From Planctomycetota bacterium (GTDB taxonomy: Bacteria > Planctomycetota > Phycisphaerae > Phycisphaerales > SM1A02): a DNA stretch of 54,186 nucleotides. This document shows, piece after piece, positions 35,039 through 43,362 of this stretch; position 1 is the stretch's first letter; each line of letters starts with the position of its first letter. The stretch lies in the NCBI GenBank assembly GCA_022574595.1, contig JACZRS010000016.1:69589-123774 (forward strand), in the 5' to 3' direction. A program made the translations under genes and the position numbers. The notes below the pieces were generated by a model. It had not been told where the DNA came from and made no database searches. It saw nothing but the letters and a program-made list of their open reading frames with translations.

Positions 35039-36955
35039 CTAAAACAGTATACTAGCCACGACGTGGAGGCGGTTTGACCCCGAATTCACGTCCCTGCTGT
35101 CGATGTCCTGCAAGGCGAAGCCCCAATCCAAGCGCAGTCGAAGGTTACGCCTGTATACCGCTTCGAGACCTATCCCGACACCGATCAGAGTCTCGTCACT
35201 CTCAAATGGAAGCGGATCGCTGATAACTGTCTGTCCCACATCCAAAAAGGCTTTGAGGACCAAGTCCCAATCGGGATGGCCGTAGACATACTGCGGAGCC
35301 ACTCGAAAGGCTTTACCAAACAACTGTCGCGGCTCAGACTCGATCTCAAACGCTCGCGGAACATGATAACGATACTCAAGACTGCCGATAATAACTGTAT
35401 CTGCAGCGACAATAGATTCCGGATAACCACGAACCGTGTATATTCCACCGACCGCCTGCTCGAGATTGGGAATCAGCCGCTTATCGAACGCATATTGACC
35501 CCTAATTGACATGGCGATCTCGTGCGCCAGTGTCGAACTCTCTGGTGTGGTTGGGTCCTGCCAGGCCTCACGATCAAGTAGCGGTTCCAGGTAAAATGAA
35601 TGGGCCAATCCCCACTTAAAGACCGCCCAGTCGTCATCGGGCAATGTACGCCCTAGCCTTGTAAGTTCTGCTGATTGAACGTCGGTGAAACCCCCGATTT
35701 GCCATTCCAGTTCAACAAAACCTGTAGTGGAGTTCGATTCAGTCATTTTTTCAAGACGCAGACCGACCTTTGGGAGAATAAAACTTTCCTGACCTTCGCC
35801 GACGAATGGGTTTGAAACCTCAGCGAACAGAATTCTCGCACCGCCGAATAAGTCAAGGAACAGCTCTCGGTCTTGATAGATATTGGCAATGAACTCGCCT
35901 CCAAGCTCGAACGACTCACCGGTGAAGTCATCATCAAAAAAGCCTACATCCGTAGCTGTGAATTCGCTCCAAAGGGTGTACACACGCCAACGCAGACGAC
36001 TATTGTCGAAAAATGGTGCCTCATAAGAAGCAAAGATAGCGTTGTTATCAGTGAATCCAGCAGTGGTAAAAGAGAACTCCAACACATCATCATTGTCGGT
36101 CAACTGTGTATTAATGTATCCGAATTGTTCGCGCCAACGCTCAGTCGCTTTCGTACCAGTGTTGGACACCTGAGCGTACACCATCCAAGGCTTGTTTTCA
36201 GTAATCATGTAATCCAACGCTACACCTCCAGGTGCCCGTGCTGCGGCAATGGATGCGTCAACACGTCGTCCGGGGTGGCGGCTTAGATGAAACAGGAAAC
36301 GATCAAGCTTGTCTTTACGAAGCAGGTTTTGAACCGTCTCATCACCTTCAGTGGCGGGTTGAATCGGTGAACGCTCACGAATTCCCGCGTGCAAAGGATG
36401 ATCGATGCGTTCTTCGGCATCAATGCGAGCGCCGGATGCCAATGTTCGTAGCTCTGTCACTATACCGGTTGTAATCAGCACACGAAGCGATGTTTGGCCT
36501 GCCGCTCGGAGGTCTCTACCGGATTCATCGATCTCAAACGGATCCGGTGCGACAAAGACGCCCAGAATTTCTTGCTGCGAAAAGTAGTTGCGTATCGTTT
36601 CGAGAATTGATTGAATAGCACTGGCGTAATACTTCGTAGTTGATTGTTGAGCCAGATCCGACAACCTAAAAGTTATAGAAGGTACTCCCTCACGCGCTGC
36701 GACGAATCCACCAGACGTTTGTCCCAACTCGACTTCGATAGCCATCACCGCATCCAGTGGTGGATGATCTGGGTTCTGTGTGACGTAATTGAGAACTATC
36801 GAACTGACTGGATAAGACTGACCATCATCAGTGATCGGCCTCGATTGATCTTGCTTAGTCTCGGTGGAAGTGTCCGACTGCGCAATTACTGCATAAGTAC
36901 AAAACAGCGCTGCAAGGAACGTTATCGGTAATCGATATGCCCACTTAGTTGTCAT
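35039..36955 (-). CDS. two-partner secretion outer-membrane transporter (TpsB, FhaC/ShlB-like)
   Basis: Omp85-superfamily pore that exports the exoprotein encoded downstream. The 638 residues include a signal peptide (ending near VIAQ at 25), an N-terminal periplasmic region with a POTRA-like domain (about 80-245: TSLRVLITTGIVTELRTLASG), and a 16-strand-type barrel from about 265. Two family hallmarks are visible: VRGY near residue 503 (the L6 tip) and FLDVGQT late in the barrel (the FxDxG motif). The chain ends in Phe (ASILF), the usual outer-membrane insertion signal. It precedes its partner on the same strand, so the two form an operon. Confidence 0.88.
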   Translation of the reverse strand: MTTKWAYRLPITFLAALFCTYAVIAQSDTSTETKQDQSRPITDDGQSYPVSSIVLNYVTQNPDHPPLDAVMAIEVELGQTSGGFVAAREGVPSITFRLSDLAQQSTTKYYASAIQSILETIRNYFSQQEILGVFVAPDPFEIDESGRDLRAAGQTSLRVLITTGIVTELRTLASGARIDAEERIDHPLHAGIRERSPIQPATEGDETVQNLLRKDKLDRFLFHLSRHPGRRVDASIAAARAPGGVALDYMITENKPWMVYAQVSNTGTKATERWREQFGYINTQLTDNDDVLEFSFTTAGFTDNNAIFASYEAPFFDNSRLRWRVYTLWSEFTATDVGFFDDDFTGESFELGGEFIANIYQDRELFLDLFGGARILFAEVSNPFVGEGQESFILPKVGLRLEKMTESNSTTGFVELEWQIGGFTDVQSAELTRLGRTLPDDDWAVFKWGLAHSFYLEPLLDREAWQDPTTPESSTLAHEIAMSIRGQYAFDKRLIPNLEQAVGGIYTVRGYPESIVAADTVIIGSLEYRYHVPRAFEIESEPRQLFGKAFRVAPQYVYGHPDWDLVLKAFLDVGQTVISDPLPFESDETLIGVGIGLEAVYRRNLRLRLDWGFALQDIDSRDVNSGSNRLHVVASILF

Positions 36956-37270
36956 ATTTTTACTCGCTAATACGAATACATTCAGTTTGGCGAGCAGCTT
37001 GTACTGCCCTCATTAGTACATCTGACGTTTTCATCTTCGGCTTATAGCTGGCATGGACTTGTCAGTAATTGCCTAAATTGCGCTTGCCAAGGCAAGCACG
37101 CTGTTTTATGCCATATAAACACCTAACAATTGCCTAATTGTCGTAGCCTGAATCTGTAATCCTCATTTGAATTACGGCGGTGTTTTGCGCTTCAGTCGAA
37201 CATTCGCTGTGTCGATCTGTCTATGCAATCGCGTTCAGCCTATAAAACCTGCTACTAGGGGAACCCACAA
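36956..37270. other. divergent promoter region between tpsB and the small lipoprotein
   Basis: No gene. It holds a perfect 16-base palindrome and two copies of AATTGCCTAA(A)TTG (see the regulatory entry), suggesting a shared regulator for the flanking, divergent genes. Confidence 0.5.
37067..37140. promoter_or_regulatory. candidate operator cluster
   Basis: Two near-identical sites, AATTGCCTAAATTG at 37067-37080 and AATTGCCTAATTG at 37128-37140, lie 61 bases apart, close to six helical turns. Between them is the palindrome GCTTGCCAAGGCAAGC (37082-37097). The arrangement suggests binding of one or two dimeric regulators with looping. The regulator is unknown. Confidence 0.4.
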
Positions 37271-37555
37271 ATGAAACGCAACACACTAGTGCTTGAGATG
37301 TTGGTATTGACGGCGGCTATGTTAATCACAGGATGCAGCACCACACAGGGTGCAAACATAATCGACGACTCCGTCGCTATGGGAATCCTCAGCCCTGATC
37401 AATCACGCGACAACACCCAACGATCCAAGTTCTATCTCGGAGCAGGTGATGCGCTTGGCCGCGACATTTTCTTCAACTACGTTGCCTATGTGCGTGCCAA
37501 CCCAAGTAAGCGCCCCCACTACGCCATCGTCGAAACCAACTCAGATATGCCGTGA
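37271..37555 (+). CDS. small lipoprotein of unknown function
   Basis: The 94 residues have a signal peptide with lipobox LITGC (Cys22) and a mature part of about 70 residues, rich in polar residues, with no recognised domain (YLGAGDALGRDIFFNYVAYVR). It lies divergent from the two-partner secretion operon across a region with paired operator-like sites, so it may be co-regulated. A GGGGA stretch about eight bases before the ATG is a plausible ribosome site. Confidence 0.72.
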   Translation: MKRNTLVLEMLVLTAAMLITGCSTTQGANIIDDSVAMGILSPDQSRDNTQRSKFYLGAGDALGRDIFFNYVAYVRANPSKRPHYAIVETNSDMP

Positions 37556-37661
37556 GACTAATAACGCGGTGACTTAGGGCCAGCCGAGTATCACGTCTTT
37601 GCACGAAAAATAATTTTCACAAGTTTCATATTTCTTGCATTCCCGGCCTTATTGAGATGCA

Positions 37662-37692
37662 CGTATGCTTTTGTGCGCGCACAAAGTATACG
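37662..37692. repeat. long inverted repeat
   Basis: The centre, TTTGTGCGCGCACAAA (37670-37685), is a perfect 16-base palindrome. Outside it, CGTATGCT on the left pairs with AGTATACG on the right with one G-T and a one-base bulge. This makes a stem of about 13 pairs. There is no T-run, so it is not a plain terminator; it could be an operator or an mRNA 3' stem for the lipoprotein gene. Confidence 0.65.
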
Positions 37693-37793
37693 CTTTGGGA
37701 AGATTCACTATTGGAACAATGAGGCACGGATGTATTTCACAGGGGCCGTCCCGATTCAGTCGGGATTGGTCACGTCATAAATAGAGTCATGTT

Positions 37794-37955
37794 TCAGGTG
37801 TCAAGCGATAAAGAATGATGTCACTGAATCCGGCTTTGAGTAACCATTGCCACAATGCTGCCCGCGACGTGGAGCCGCCCTGCCGTGATATAGTTTCACC
37901 TTGTTTGTTAGTGCTACCCCTTGATATTGAGCCAAATCGGAAGCATAGCTAAAAA
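37794..37955 (-). pseudogene. possible C-terminal remnant of a methyltransferase-like gene
   Basis: On the minus strand an open frame of about 53 codons ends SRAALWQWLLKAGFSDIILY-RLTPET, the style of the last helix-strand of a SAM-dependent methyltransferase. There is no start codon or catalytic part; a stop lies at its upstream end. The similarity is by impression only. Confidence 0.3.
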
Positions 37956-37992
37956 CAGCGATATTTATGGGGCTATTTAGCCTAGCTTCTCG

Positions 37993-38027
37993 TATAATAA
38001 GTACTGCATTTCCCTATCTTGTGGAGG
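37993..38027 (+). promoter_or_regulatory. promoter -10 and ribosome site of the HAF-repeat gene
   Basis: A perfect TATAAT at 37993-37998, with no good -35 element, and a strong GGAGG ribosome site at 38023-38027, seven bases before the ATG. Confidence 0.55.
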
Positions 38028-38034
38028 ATCGGGC

Positions 38035-39285
38035 ATGAAACTGACTTATCACAAACGCTTTACTGGTCTTTGCATACTCATCATCTTCTTGGTCTCAGCC
38101 CGCGCAAGGGCACAAATGCCTTGTGAATATGATGTGACGATCATCCAAGCTCCGGTTGATTGTGGGATATTTGGCACTGTAAACACCTTCGGCTTGGGGA
38201 TAAATGAAAATGGAGCGGTGGTTGGCTACTACCAATGCCCACTCTGGGAACATAGCGAAGCGTTTGTTTGGACTGCTGAGGATGGATTTGTCACGCTCGA
38301 AAGGCCTGAGGGCGTATATTCAGCAGGAGCAGTAGATATAAACGATAACGGCGTAATTTGCGGCACGGCATGGATGTTCGATCTGGGCAAGCGCGGCTTC
38401 GTATACGAAGATGGCAAAATGACAATACTCGATCCCGTAATTCCAGATGCAGGCTGGTCCAGCGCCAGCGCAATCAATAACGCAGGCATCGTAGTTGGTC
38501 AGCGCAGTATTACCAAAAACTTAAACCCTAAAAACGCATACTTCTGGTCTGTAGAAGAAGGTTTCACTGACCTGGGTGTAATGAACGGACCCAACAGCTC
38601 GGCCACCGACATCAATGAAAATGGTGATATTTGCGGTTGGATGGGAAACACATTTTTTGCACCTGATGCGAGAGCATTTTACACTACACAAGAAGTGATT
38701 GTTCTCGAACCGGTACCAGGGGGTTTCCAAAGCGCCGCATTCGCTTTGAACAATCAATCCAATCTAGTGGGAACGGGTTGGGTGACACTAAAGGGATTTC
38801 CCATAGGGGCTCCGTGTGCCTTTCTTTGGGATGCAGGTAAATACACTATGCTCGGGGCGCTTCCGGATCATATGCTCAGTAGATCAGATGACATTAATGA
38901 TAAAGGGGTAATTGTGGGTGGCTCTTCCTATGTCGATGGAAATTCCAACATACATCATGCAATCATCTTCTATGATCAAGTATTATTCAATCTCAACGAT
39001 TTTATCGATCCAGAATTGCAATTGCTACTTAAAAGCGCTTCAGCAATATCCAATTCCAGGCGGATCGTTGCTGTCGGTAATGATGGAGAAGGTGAGATTC
39101 TATCTCTCTTACTCACACCCCTTCCGGAGCCACTTGGAGATTTGTCGGGAGATTGCCAGGTAAGAACTGCGGATTTGCTTTTATTACTCAATGCTTGGGC
39201 TACACAAGACTTAAGTGCGGATCTGAACGACGACGGAATTGTCAATCATCTTGATCTTTTTCTTTTATTTGATAATTGGGGATAA
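38035..39285 (+). CDS. secreted HAF-repeat protein with dockerin-like tail
   Basis: The 416 residues have a signal peptide (cut near ARAQ at 27), then about six HAF-type repeats of roughly 45-50 residues. These have the recurring pattern A.DIN(D/E)NG.(I/V).CG...AF.W..G...L (for example DINDNGVICGTAW, AINNAGIVVGQRS, DINENGDICGWMG). The dockerin-like tail is DLSGDCQVRTADLLLLLNAWA and DLNDDGIVNHLDLFLLFDNWG. HAF proteins are extracellular and of unknown function, probably a beta-propeller. The start is fixed by a strong ribosome site. Confidence 0.88.
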   Translation: MKLTYHKRFTGLCILIIFLVSARARAQMPCEYDVTIIQAPVDCGIFGTVNTFGLGINENGAVVGYYQCPLWEHSEAFVWTAEDGFVTLERPEGVYSAGAVDINDNGVICGTAWMFDLGKRGFVYEDGKMTILDPVIPDAGWSSASAINNAGIVVGQRSITKNLNPKNAYFWSVEEGFTDLGVMNGPNSSATDINENGDICGWMGNTFFAPDARAFYTTQEVIVLEPVPGGFQSAAFALNNQSNLVGTGWVTLKGFPIGAPCAFLWDAGKYTMLGALPDHMLSRSDDINDKGVIVGGSSYVDGNSNIHHAIIFYDQVLFNLNDFIDPELQLLLKSASAISNSRRIVAVGNDGEGEILSLLLTPLPEPLGDLSGDCQVRTADLLLLLNAWATQDLSADLNDDGIVNHLDLFLLFDNWG

Positions 39286-39592
39286 TGTGATAATGAAGAT
39301 ATTTATTTAATGGAGATGCCTATACGAAATGATCGAAATTGAGAACATCGAATTTGGAGATGAGGGGATAAAAGGGGTCCGCGCCCACTGGGGAGGAAGA
39401 AAAGGGGATAAGTACAATATTTAGGAAGAGTTTGTGCCGTGCCCAAGGTTTGATGTTTGTAGTGACCCGTTTGACCGGCAATGCGAGGTGTCCTCTAAAC
39501 TCTCTCGTCATCCTTACGTGGTCGGCCACGAAGAGGAGAAGGTGTCTGACATGCTCTGTAGAAAACCTCTGTTTTAACCCGATATGTAGCTT
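39286..39592. other. region between the HAF gene and the transposase, containing the IS left end
   Basis: No gene is supported on the plus strand. On the minus strand a 69-codon frame (39320-39529) has no recognised domain. A purine-rich patch carries AGGGGATAA twice, 40 bases apart (39363 and 39403). The left terminal repeat of the insertion sequence starts at 39539. Confidence 0.4.
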
Positions 39593-40550
39593 ATGAGTAC
39601 CGCAAGCAAGTCACCACGAAAGGTGGCGGCGGTCGCGATGGCTATAGGCGACAGGATGTTGCCCGAATATGGCCATCAATACAGTCGTCACGATTTTCAA
39701 CTCTCTCAATTATTCGCCTGCCTCGTGCTGCGCAAATTCTTCCGCGTCGATTACCGAGGTATCGTTGCGATAATCGAGGATTGTTCGGATATTCGTAAGG
39801 TATTGCGGCTAAGTAAAACGCCTCACTTCACAACTCTGCAAAAAGCTGAACGACGCCTGCTCGCCGATGATCTGATTCGCAAATATCTTACGCAAACGGT
39901 TGAGGCATTTTATGATAAAAACTGGCTATCAACCGATGTGAGCAACACCGCGCACAGCATTGAACTCGCCGCGGCCGATTCGACCGGCTTCATGCTGAAT
40001 CGCGCTAGCAGGTATTTCGTTTGCCGTCGAGCCCGATCGACAAACCTTTGGCAAGCCACTACTTATCGTACATTTGCCAAGCTTGGCATCATCATCGACT
40101 GTGATACACACTTGATTCTGGGTACGCATCGTGGGATGGGGCCGCGCCCAGATGTTGATGAACTCCAATCACTGCTTGATGGCATGTGCAGCAATGCAGT
40201 ACCGCAAAAACTTGTCGCTGATGGCGGGTACGATTCACAATACAATCACCAACTGTTGCGCGAGATATACAACATAGAATCACTTATTCCCGCAGTCCAT
40301 GGCCAACCAACTACTAGATTGCCAATCAATCGTTGGCGATACTTGATGGCGACTGAGTTCGATGAAGAAACCTATGGCCAGCGTTGGCAAGTCGAGACAG
40401 TGATGTTTATGCTTAAACAACATCAAGGTGCTGCCCTCACCGCGCACACTTATCAAACACGAAGACGAGAAATGGGACTCATGGCTGTAACCCACAACAT
40501 AATGATCATTCGCTCTATCAAGCTTTTCTACAAGGCATGTCTGACACCTT
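39539..40550 (+). mobile_element. IS4/IS5-type insertion sequence bounded by 16-bp inverted repeats
   Basis: AAGGTGTCTGACATGC at 39539-39554 and GCATGTCTGACACCTT at 40535-40550 are inverted repeats with 15 of 16 matches, bounding about 1.0 kb with one transposase gene. No target-site duplication is visible directly outside. The transposase frame runs 47 bases past the right repeat, so the true end may lie slightly further out or the stop is borrowed from the flank. Confidence 0.6.
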
Positions 40551-40597
40551 CATTTCCCCCTCGTTATTTGGGGGGAACTGGATTTTCCAATAATTAA
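39593..40597 (+). CDS. DDE transposase (IS4/IS5-like)
   Basis: The 334-residue DDE-type transposase has an N-terminal helical DNA-binding part (HDFQLSQLFACLVLRKFFRVDYRGI). The first catalytic Asp is in AAADSTGF and the second in VADGGYDSQYNH. The Glu lies in YGQRWQVETVMFMLKQH, the Y-(2)-R-(3)-E-(6)-K layout of this superfamily. All three catalytic residues are present, so it may be active. Its last 16 codons lie outside the visible right repeat (CLTPSFPPRYLGG), which is unusual. Exact IS family unresolved. Confidence 0.85.
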   Translation: MSTASKSPRKVAAVAMAIGDRMLPEYGHQYSRHDFQLSQLFACLVLRKFFRVDYRGIVAIIEDCSDIRKVLRLSKTPHFTTLQKAERRLLADDLIRKYLTQTVEAFYDKNWLSTDVSNTAHSIELAAADSTGFMLNRASRYFVCRRARSTNLWQATTYRTFAKLGIIIDCDTHLILGTHRGMGPRPDVDELQSLLDGMCSNAVPQKLVADGGYDSQYNHQLLREIYNIESLIPAVHGQPTTRLPINRWRYLMATEFDEETYGQRWQVETVMFMLKQHQGAALTAHTYQTRRREMGLMAVTHNIMIIRSIKLFYKACLTPSFPPRYLGGTGFSNN

Positions 40598-40610
40598 GGA
40601 ACGCTGCTAA

Positions 40611-40727
40611 TATCTTGTTACCACTATCCGTGGCGCCAATGTCAAAGAGATACTTGGTACAGCTCACCTTCTGAACCTCGAAAAGCCTGAAGTCATCAAC
40701 GGCTTGCTACAAGCTTTTTTGATCTAG
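40611..40727 (+). pseudogene. C-terminal remnant of an alpha/beta-hydrolase gene
   Basis: The frame reads NVKEILGTAHLLNLEKPEVI, then NGLLQAFLI and a stop. That is the usual end of haloperoxidase/enol-lactonase-type alpha/beta hydrolases, with the catalytic His in GTAHLLNLE. A stop sits just upstream and no N-terminal part is present left of the IS. Its position 60 bases beyond the IS end suggests loss around the insertion. Confidence 0.72.
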
Positions 40728-40778
40728 TTCTGCTATCATCATCAACTCTGATCTTAGTTTGCAACCGCGCGAGAATGC

Positions 40779-40913
40779 ATGACCGTTAGCAAACTGCGTT
40801 TTTTGGTCTCCCGTTTCTTAACTCGGATGCAGGGACTAAGCCCAGAAGCCTCGCATGTGGCCACTACGCAGTATGCAGGCATACTGGTCAAACTGCTCAA
40901 GACAATGCTCTAA
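40779..40913 (+). CDS. doubtful small ORF (44 aa)
   Basis: ATG to TAA encoding 44 residues, basic and hydrophobic (MTVSKLRFLVSRFL ... AGILVKLLKTML). No ribosome site, no recognised family. It could be a small amphipathic protein or another remnant of the disrupted neighbourhood. Listed only because the surrounding 400 bases hold no other frame. Confidence 0.2.
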   Translation: MTVSKLRFLVSRFLTRMQGLSPEASHVATTQYAGILVKLLKTML

Positions 40914-40997
40914 GGACGGTTGAAAGTAGAACAAAGCCGACTAGGCAGGAATAAGCCATTGCCACTGAGCAATAATTGACTAGGATACAACCTGTCA

Positions 40998-42311
40998 GTG
41001 TCTGAATGCCGTCCTTTGGGGCCGGTTACTGAGACGTTTGAAGAAAGCCAGCCGGCCAGAATGAGAGAAGCGTTGAGCATGAGTCGAATAGTCGTGAAGC
41101 ACTATCCTGCGGAAATAATTGATGGTTGGATGCTAAGCCTTGGCAGCATTGCGCTGATTGCTGCAACAATTGTCGGAGCGTCGATTGCTGTAGCTCAGGA
41201 CACGGAAGGTATACCACCGGCCGAGGCGGAAGAAACAGTTTCACTGGATGATCTATTCCAAGTTGAATCATCTATGAGCGGCGAAGAAAGCAAGGATGGT
41301 TTTCTAGATTCCTTTGGCGATAACCTGAGACTGAACTTTGATTTTATTACACGAGTTGAATTGACAAGCAAGCGCGGCGAAGCAGCGTTCGTCAATGCCA
41401 TTGGACTTGACATCCACAAGGTGTTCTCCGACAGCGAAGGCGATATTGGAACGCTCTTAATGCAGCCATATATCGTGCGGCGTGACAATCAATATTCGCG
41501 TTTGTATAAAATTAACAATGATGATGCCTTTATCATTGAGTTGCACGATTTCTACTTCAACTTAACTCGCTATGGACGAGGCCAAACCAACTTCAAGATC
41601 GGCCACTTTGATGTTCCGTTCGGTTTGGAGCCGAATGTCGATACGCACTTTACATTGCGGCAATTGATTCCACTGCACGATGCCGGCTTTAAGAAGGATT
41701 GGGGCATCTCGCTCAACGGAACACCACCTGACTTTGATTATGAGATTTCGCTAACCAGTGGCACGGGTCCTGATTGGAACCAACACGGACACGACACTTA
41801 CCTTGCGGCAGGGCGAATCGGAACACCGGCTAACGAGAACTTCGTCTTTGGAGTCTCAGCCCTATATGGAGAAGTACACGACCGCCATGGCACTCATCGC
41901 GTGGATGAAGCACCTCCTGTCGGTTACATAGATAGAGAAATAGAGGAATGGGTTCGTCGATGGAGAATTGGCGGCGATGCCACTTGGATTCTAGAGCAAT
42001 TCACGGTTCGTAGCGAAATTTCAGGTGGCGAGGATTTTGATCAAGACGTTGCCAACATACTGGGCGAGTTGATGTGGACGACGCCGGATGAAGACTTTTC
42101 CGCATACATACAAGGTTTGTATCTAGGACAAGATGGGTTTTTGGGGTGGACAGAAGACATCAGGTCGCGTTTGGGGATGATCTGGAAATTCAACGAAACA
42201 ATGTCTGTCTCGGCTCAGTGGACTCATGAGTTCGAAGCCTATATCAATACCGAGCGTGGACCACACAGTCACGAAGATACATATTCCTTTCAGTTTCGTA
42301 TGAGGTTTTGA
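40998..42311 (+). CDS. outer-membrane beta-barrel protein
   Basis: From GTG 40998 there are 437 codons, but ATG 41079 (residue 28) gives a better signal peptide (hydrophobic about 45-66, cut near AVAQ) and is the likelier start. After an acidic stretch, about 330 residues alternate as amphipathic beta-strands (NLRLNFDFITRVELTS, FKIGHFDVPFGLEPN, EISLTSGTG). The chain ends FQFRMRF, a C-terminal Phe typical of outer-membrane porins. The FKIGHF-VPFGLE section resembles phosphate-selective or OprO/P-like porin strands. Probably a porin-like channel; substrate unknown. The next gene follows 16 bases later on the same strand. Confidence 0.78.
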   Translation: MSECRPLGPVTETFEESQPARMREALSMSRIVVKHYPAEIIDGWMLSLGSIALIAATIVGASIAVAQDTEGIPPAEAEETVSLDDLFQVESSMSGEESKDGFLDSFGDNLRLNFDFITRVELTSKRGEAAFVNAIGLDIHKVFSDSEGDIGTLLMQPYIVRRDNQYSRLYKINNDDAFIIELHDFYFNLTRYGRGQTNFKIGHFDVPFGLEPNVDTHFTLRQLIPLHDAGFKKDWGISLNGTPPDFDYEISLTSGTGPDWNQHGHDTYLAAGRIGTPANENFVFGVSALYGEVHDRHGTHRVDEAPPVGYIDREIEEWVRRWRIGGDATWILEQFTVRSEISGGEDFDQDVANILGELMWTTPDEDFSAYIQGLYLGQDGFLGWTEDIRSRLGMIWKFNETMSVSAQWTHEFEAYINTERGPHSHEDTYSFQFRMRF

Positions 42312-42327
42312 GCGAATCGAGTTTATC

Positions 42328-43362
42328 ATGTCGTATCAAAAATTGATGCTTCGCGCTGTGTTCGTAGTACTAGCCATGATGATTTGCCCTGACGCTCTTG
42401 CTCAAGCTAACTGTGCGCTGCGTAACCCTGATCGACAGATTTACAAGATCTTCCCCGATGCGTCATCATATCGAACCATTGTTGCCAGGGTGGATGATAA
42501 GAAAAAGGATGCGATAGAAGTCATCGTCGGCAGTCCGCTGGCGCGAACAGATCTGGGAAAGCACACTATCTACGTGGTACTGCGCGGTAGCGTGCCTATT
42601 GGGTTCGTCCATGCGCGCATGGAAATCGGTACGCGCGGTAGCATAGAACTCGTCTGGGCTCTCGATCTTGATCTCAACATCAAGGCATTCAGCGTACAAG
42701 TATCGCGCGAACGCAACACCAAAGCCATCCAGTCAGATGAGTTCAAAAAGAAGCTTGTCGGCCGCAATCTCGCGTCGATCAAGTCTCTATTGTCCGACGG
42801 CAATCATGATGTGAATCTCGCGGCGCTGGATCTTCCATCAAATGCTGCGTCAATTGCGCATGTCGTCGTGCTATGTGCGCTTAAGACCCGTGTTATCACA
42901 GAAATCGCGTTCGCTGATTCAGTTCTGGCGTCACGCCAGTTGGGTAAGGTTTATAGGGCATTTGAAGACACTGCATCTGTTCGTCGTCTCGAGACTCCAC
43001 TGAATAACGCAGCTCTGACCTCTGCCGAGCGGGCGCTTGGTTCGGCACCATTTCCCTTTGATCGATCATCGTTTAAGGTATTTCGTTCGATCATCGAAGA
43101 CGGCTCCTCCAAAGGAATGCTGGTTTACGCCACGCTAAAGTACGATAAGACCCAACTAGAGACCTGGTGGAGCGTCTCCACAAGTGGCGCGATGATTAAG
43201 GTGAGTGTGAGTGATGCGGAGCCGCAAGTGCAAGCTGCGTTCTCTGCGCTTGCAGGAAAAGATCTTAAACAGCTTCAAAGTACGACCAAGGATGTAACGC
43301 TCGCCCAACAGTGCGCGCTTGCGCTGCTTTCAATTCTAGAGGCGAACGGTATGTTCGAGTAA
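42328..43362 (+). CDS. secreted protein with two degenerate FMN_bind-like repeats
   Basis: The 344 residues have a signal peptide (cut near ALAQ at 25). Residues about 40-190 follow the FMN_bind layout: KIFPDASSYR, VVLRGSVPIGFVHARMEIG, IELVWALDLDLNIKAFSVQ, then FKKKLVGRNLASI. The position where flavinylated relatives have S-G-A-T-x-S reads SNAASIA (171-177), so the Thr that carries FMN is missing. Residues about 240-340 repeat the pattern (GMLVYATLKYD, TWWSVSTSGAMIKVSVSDAE, FSALAGKDLKQL) and also lack it. It probably binds no covalent flavin. The 16-base gap to the barrel gene suggests one operon. Confidence 0.62.
   Translation: MSYQKLMLRAVFVVLAMMICPDALAQANCALRNPDRQIYKIFPDASSYRTIVARVDDKKKDAIEVIVGSPLARTDLGKHTIYVVLRGSVPIGFVHARMEIGTRGSIELVWALDLDLNIKAFSVQVSRERNTKAIQSDEFKKKLVGRNLASIKSLLSDGNHDVNLAALDLPSNAASIAHVVVLCALKTRVITEIAFADSVLASRQLGKVYRAFEDTASVRRLETPLNNAALTSAERALGSAPFPFDRSSFKVFRSIIEDGSSKGMLVYATLKYDKTQLETWWSVSTSGAMIKVSVSDAEPQVQAAFSALAGKDLKQLQSTTKDVTLAQQCALALLSILEANGMFE

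Larger units (their letters stand above)
37556..38034. other. intergenic region with a long inverted repeat and a possible gene remnant
   Basis: No intact gene. It contains a 31-base inverted repeat at 37662-37692, a 6-bp hairpin TCCCGA-TTCAG-TCGGGA at 37749-37765, a possible methyltransferase-like C-terminal remnant on the minus strand (37794-37955), and the promoter of the HAF-repeat gene. Confidence 0.55.
40598..40997. other. region of gene remnants right of the IS
   Basis: Contains the C-terminal remnant of an alpha/beta-hydrolase gene (40611-40727) and a doubtful 44-codon frame (40779-40913). The promoter of the barrel gene must lie in its right part, but no clear element was seen. Confidence 0.5.

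Noticed and set aside
39320-39529. 69-codon minus-strand frame left of the IS
   Set aside because: Considered as a transposase remnant because of its position, but no transposase motif could be identified.
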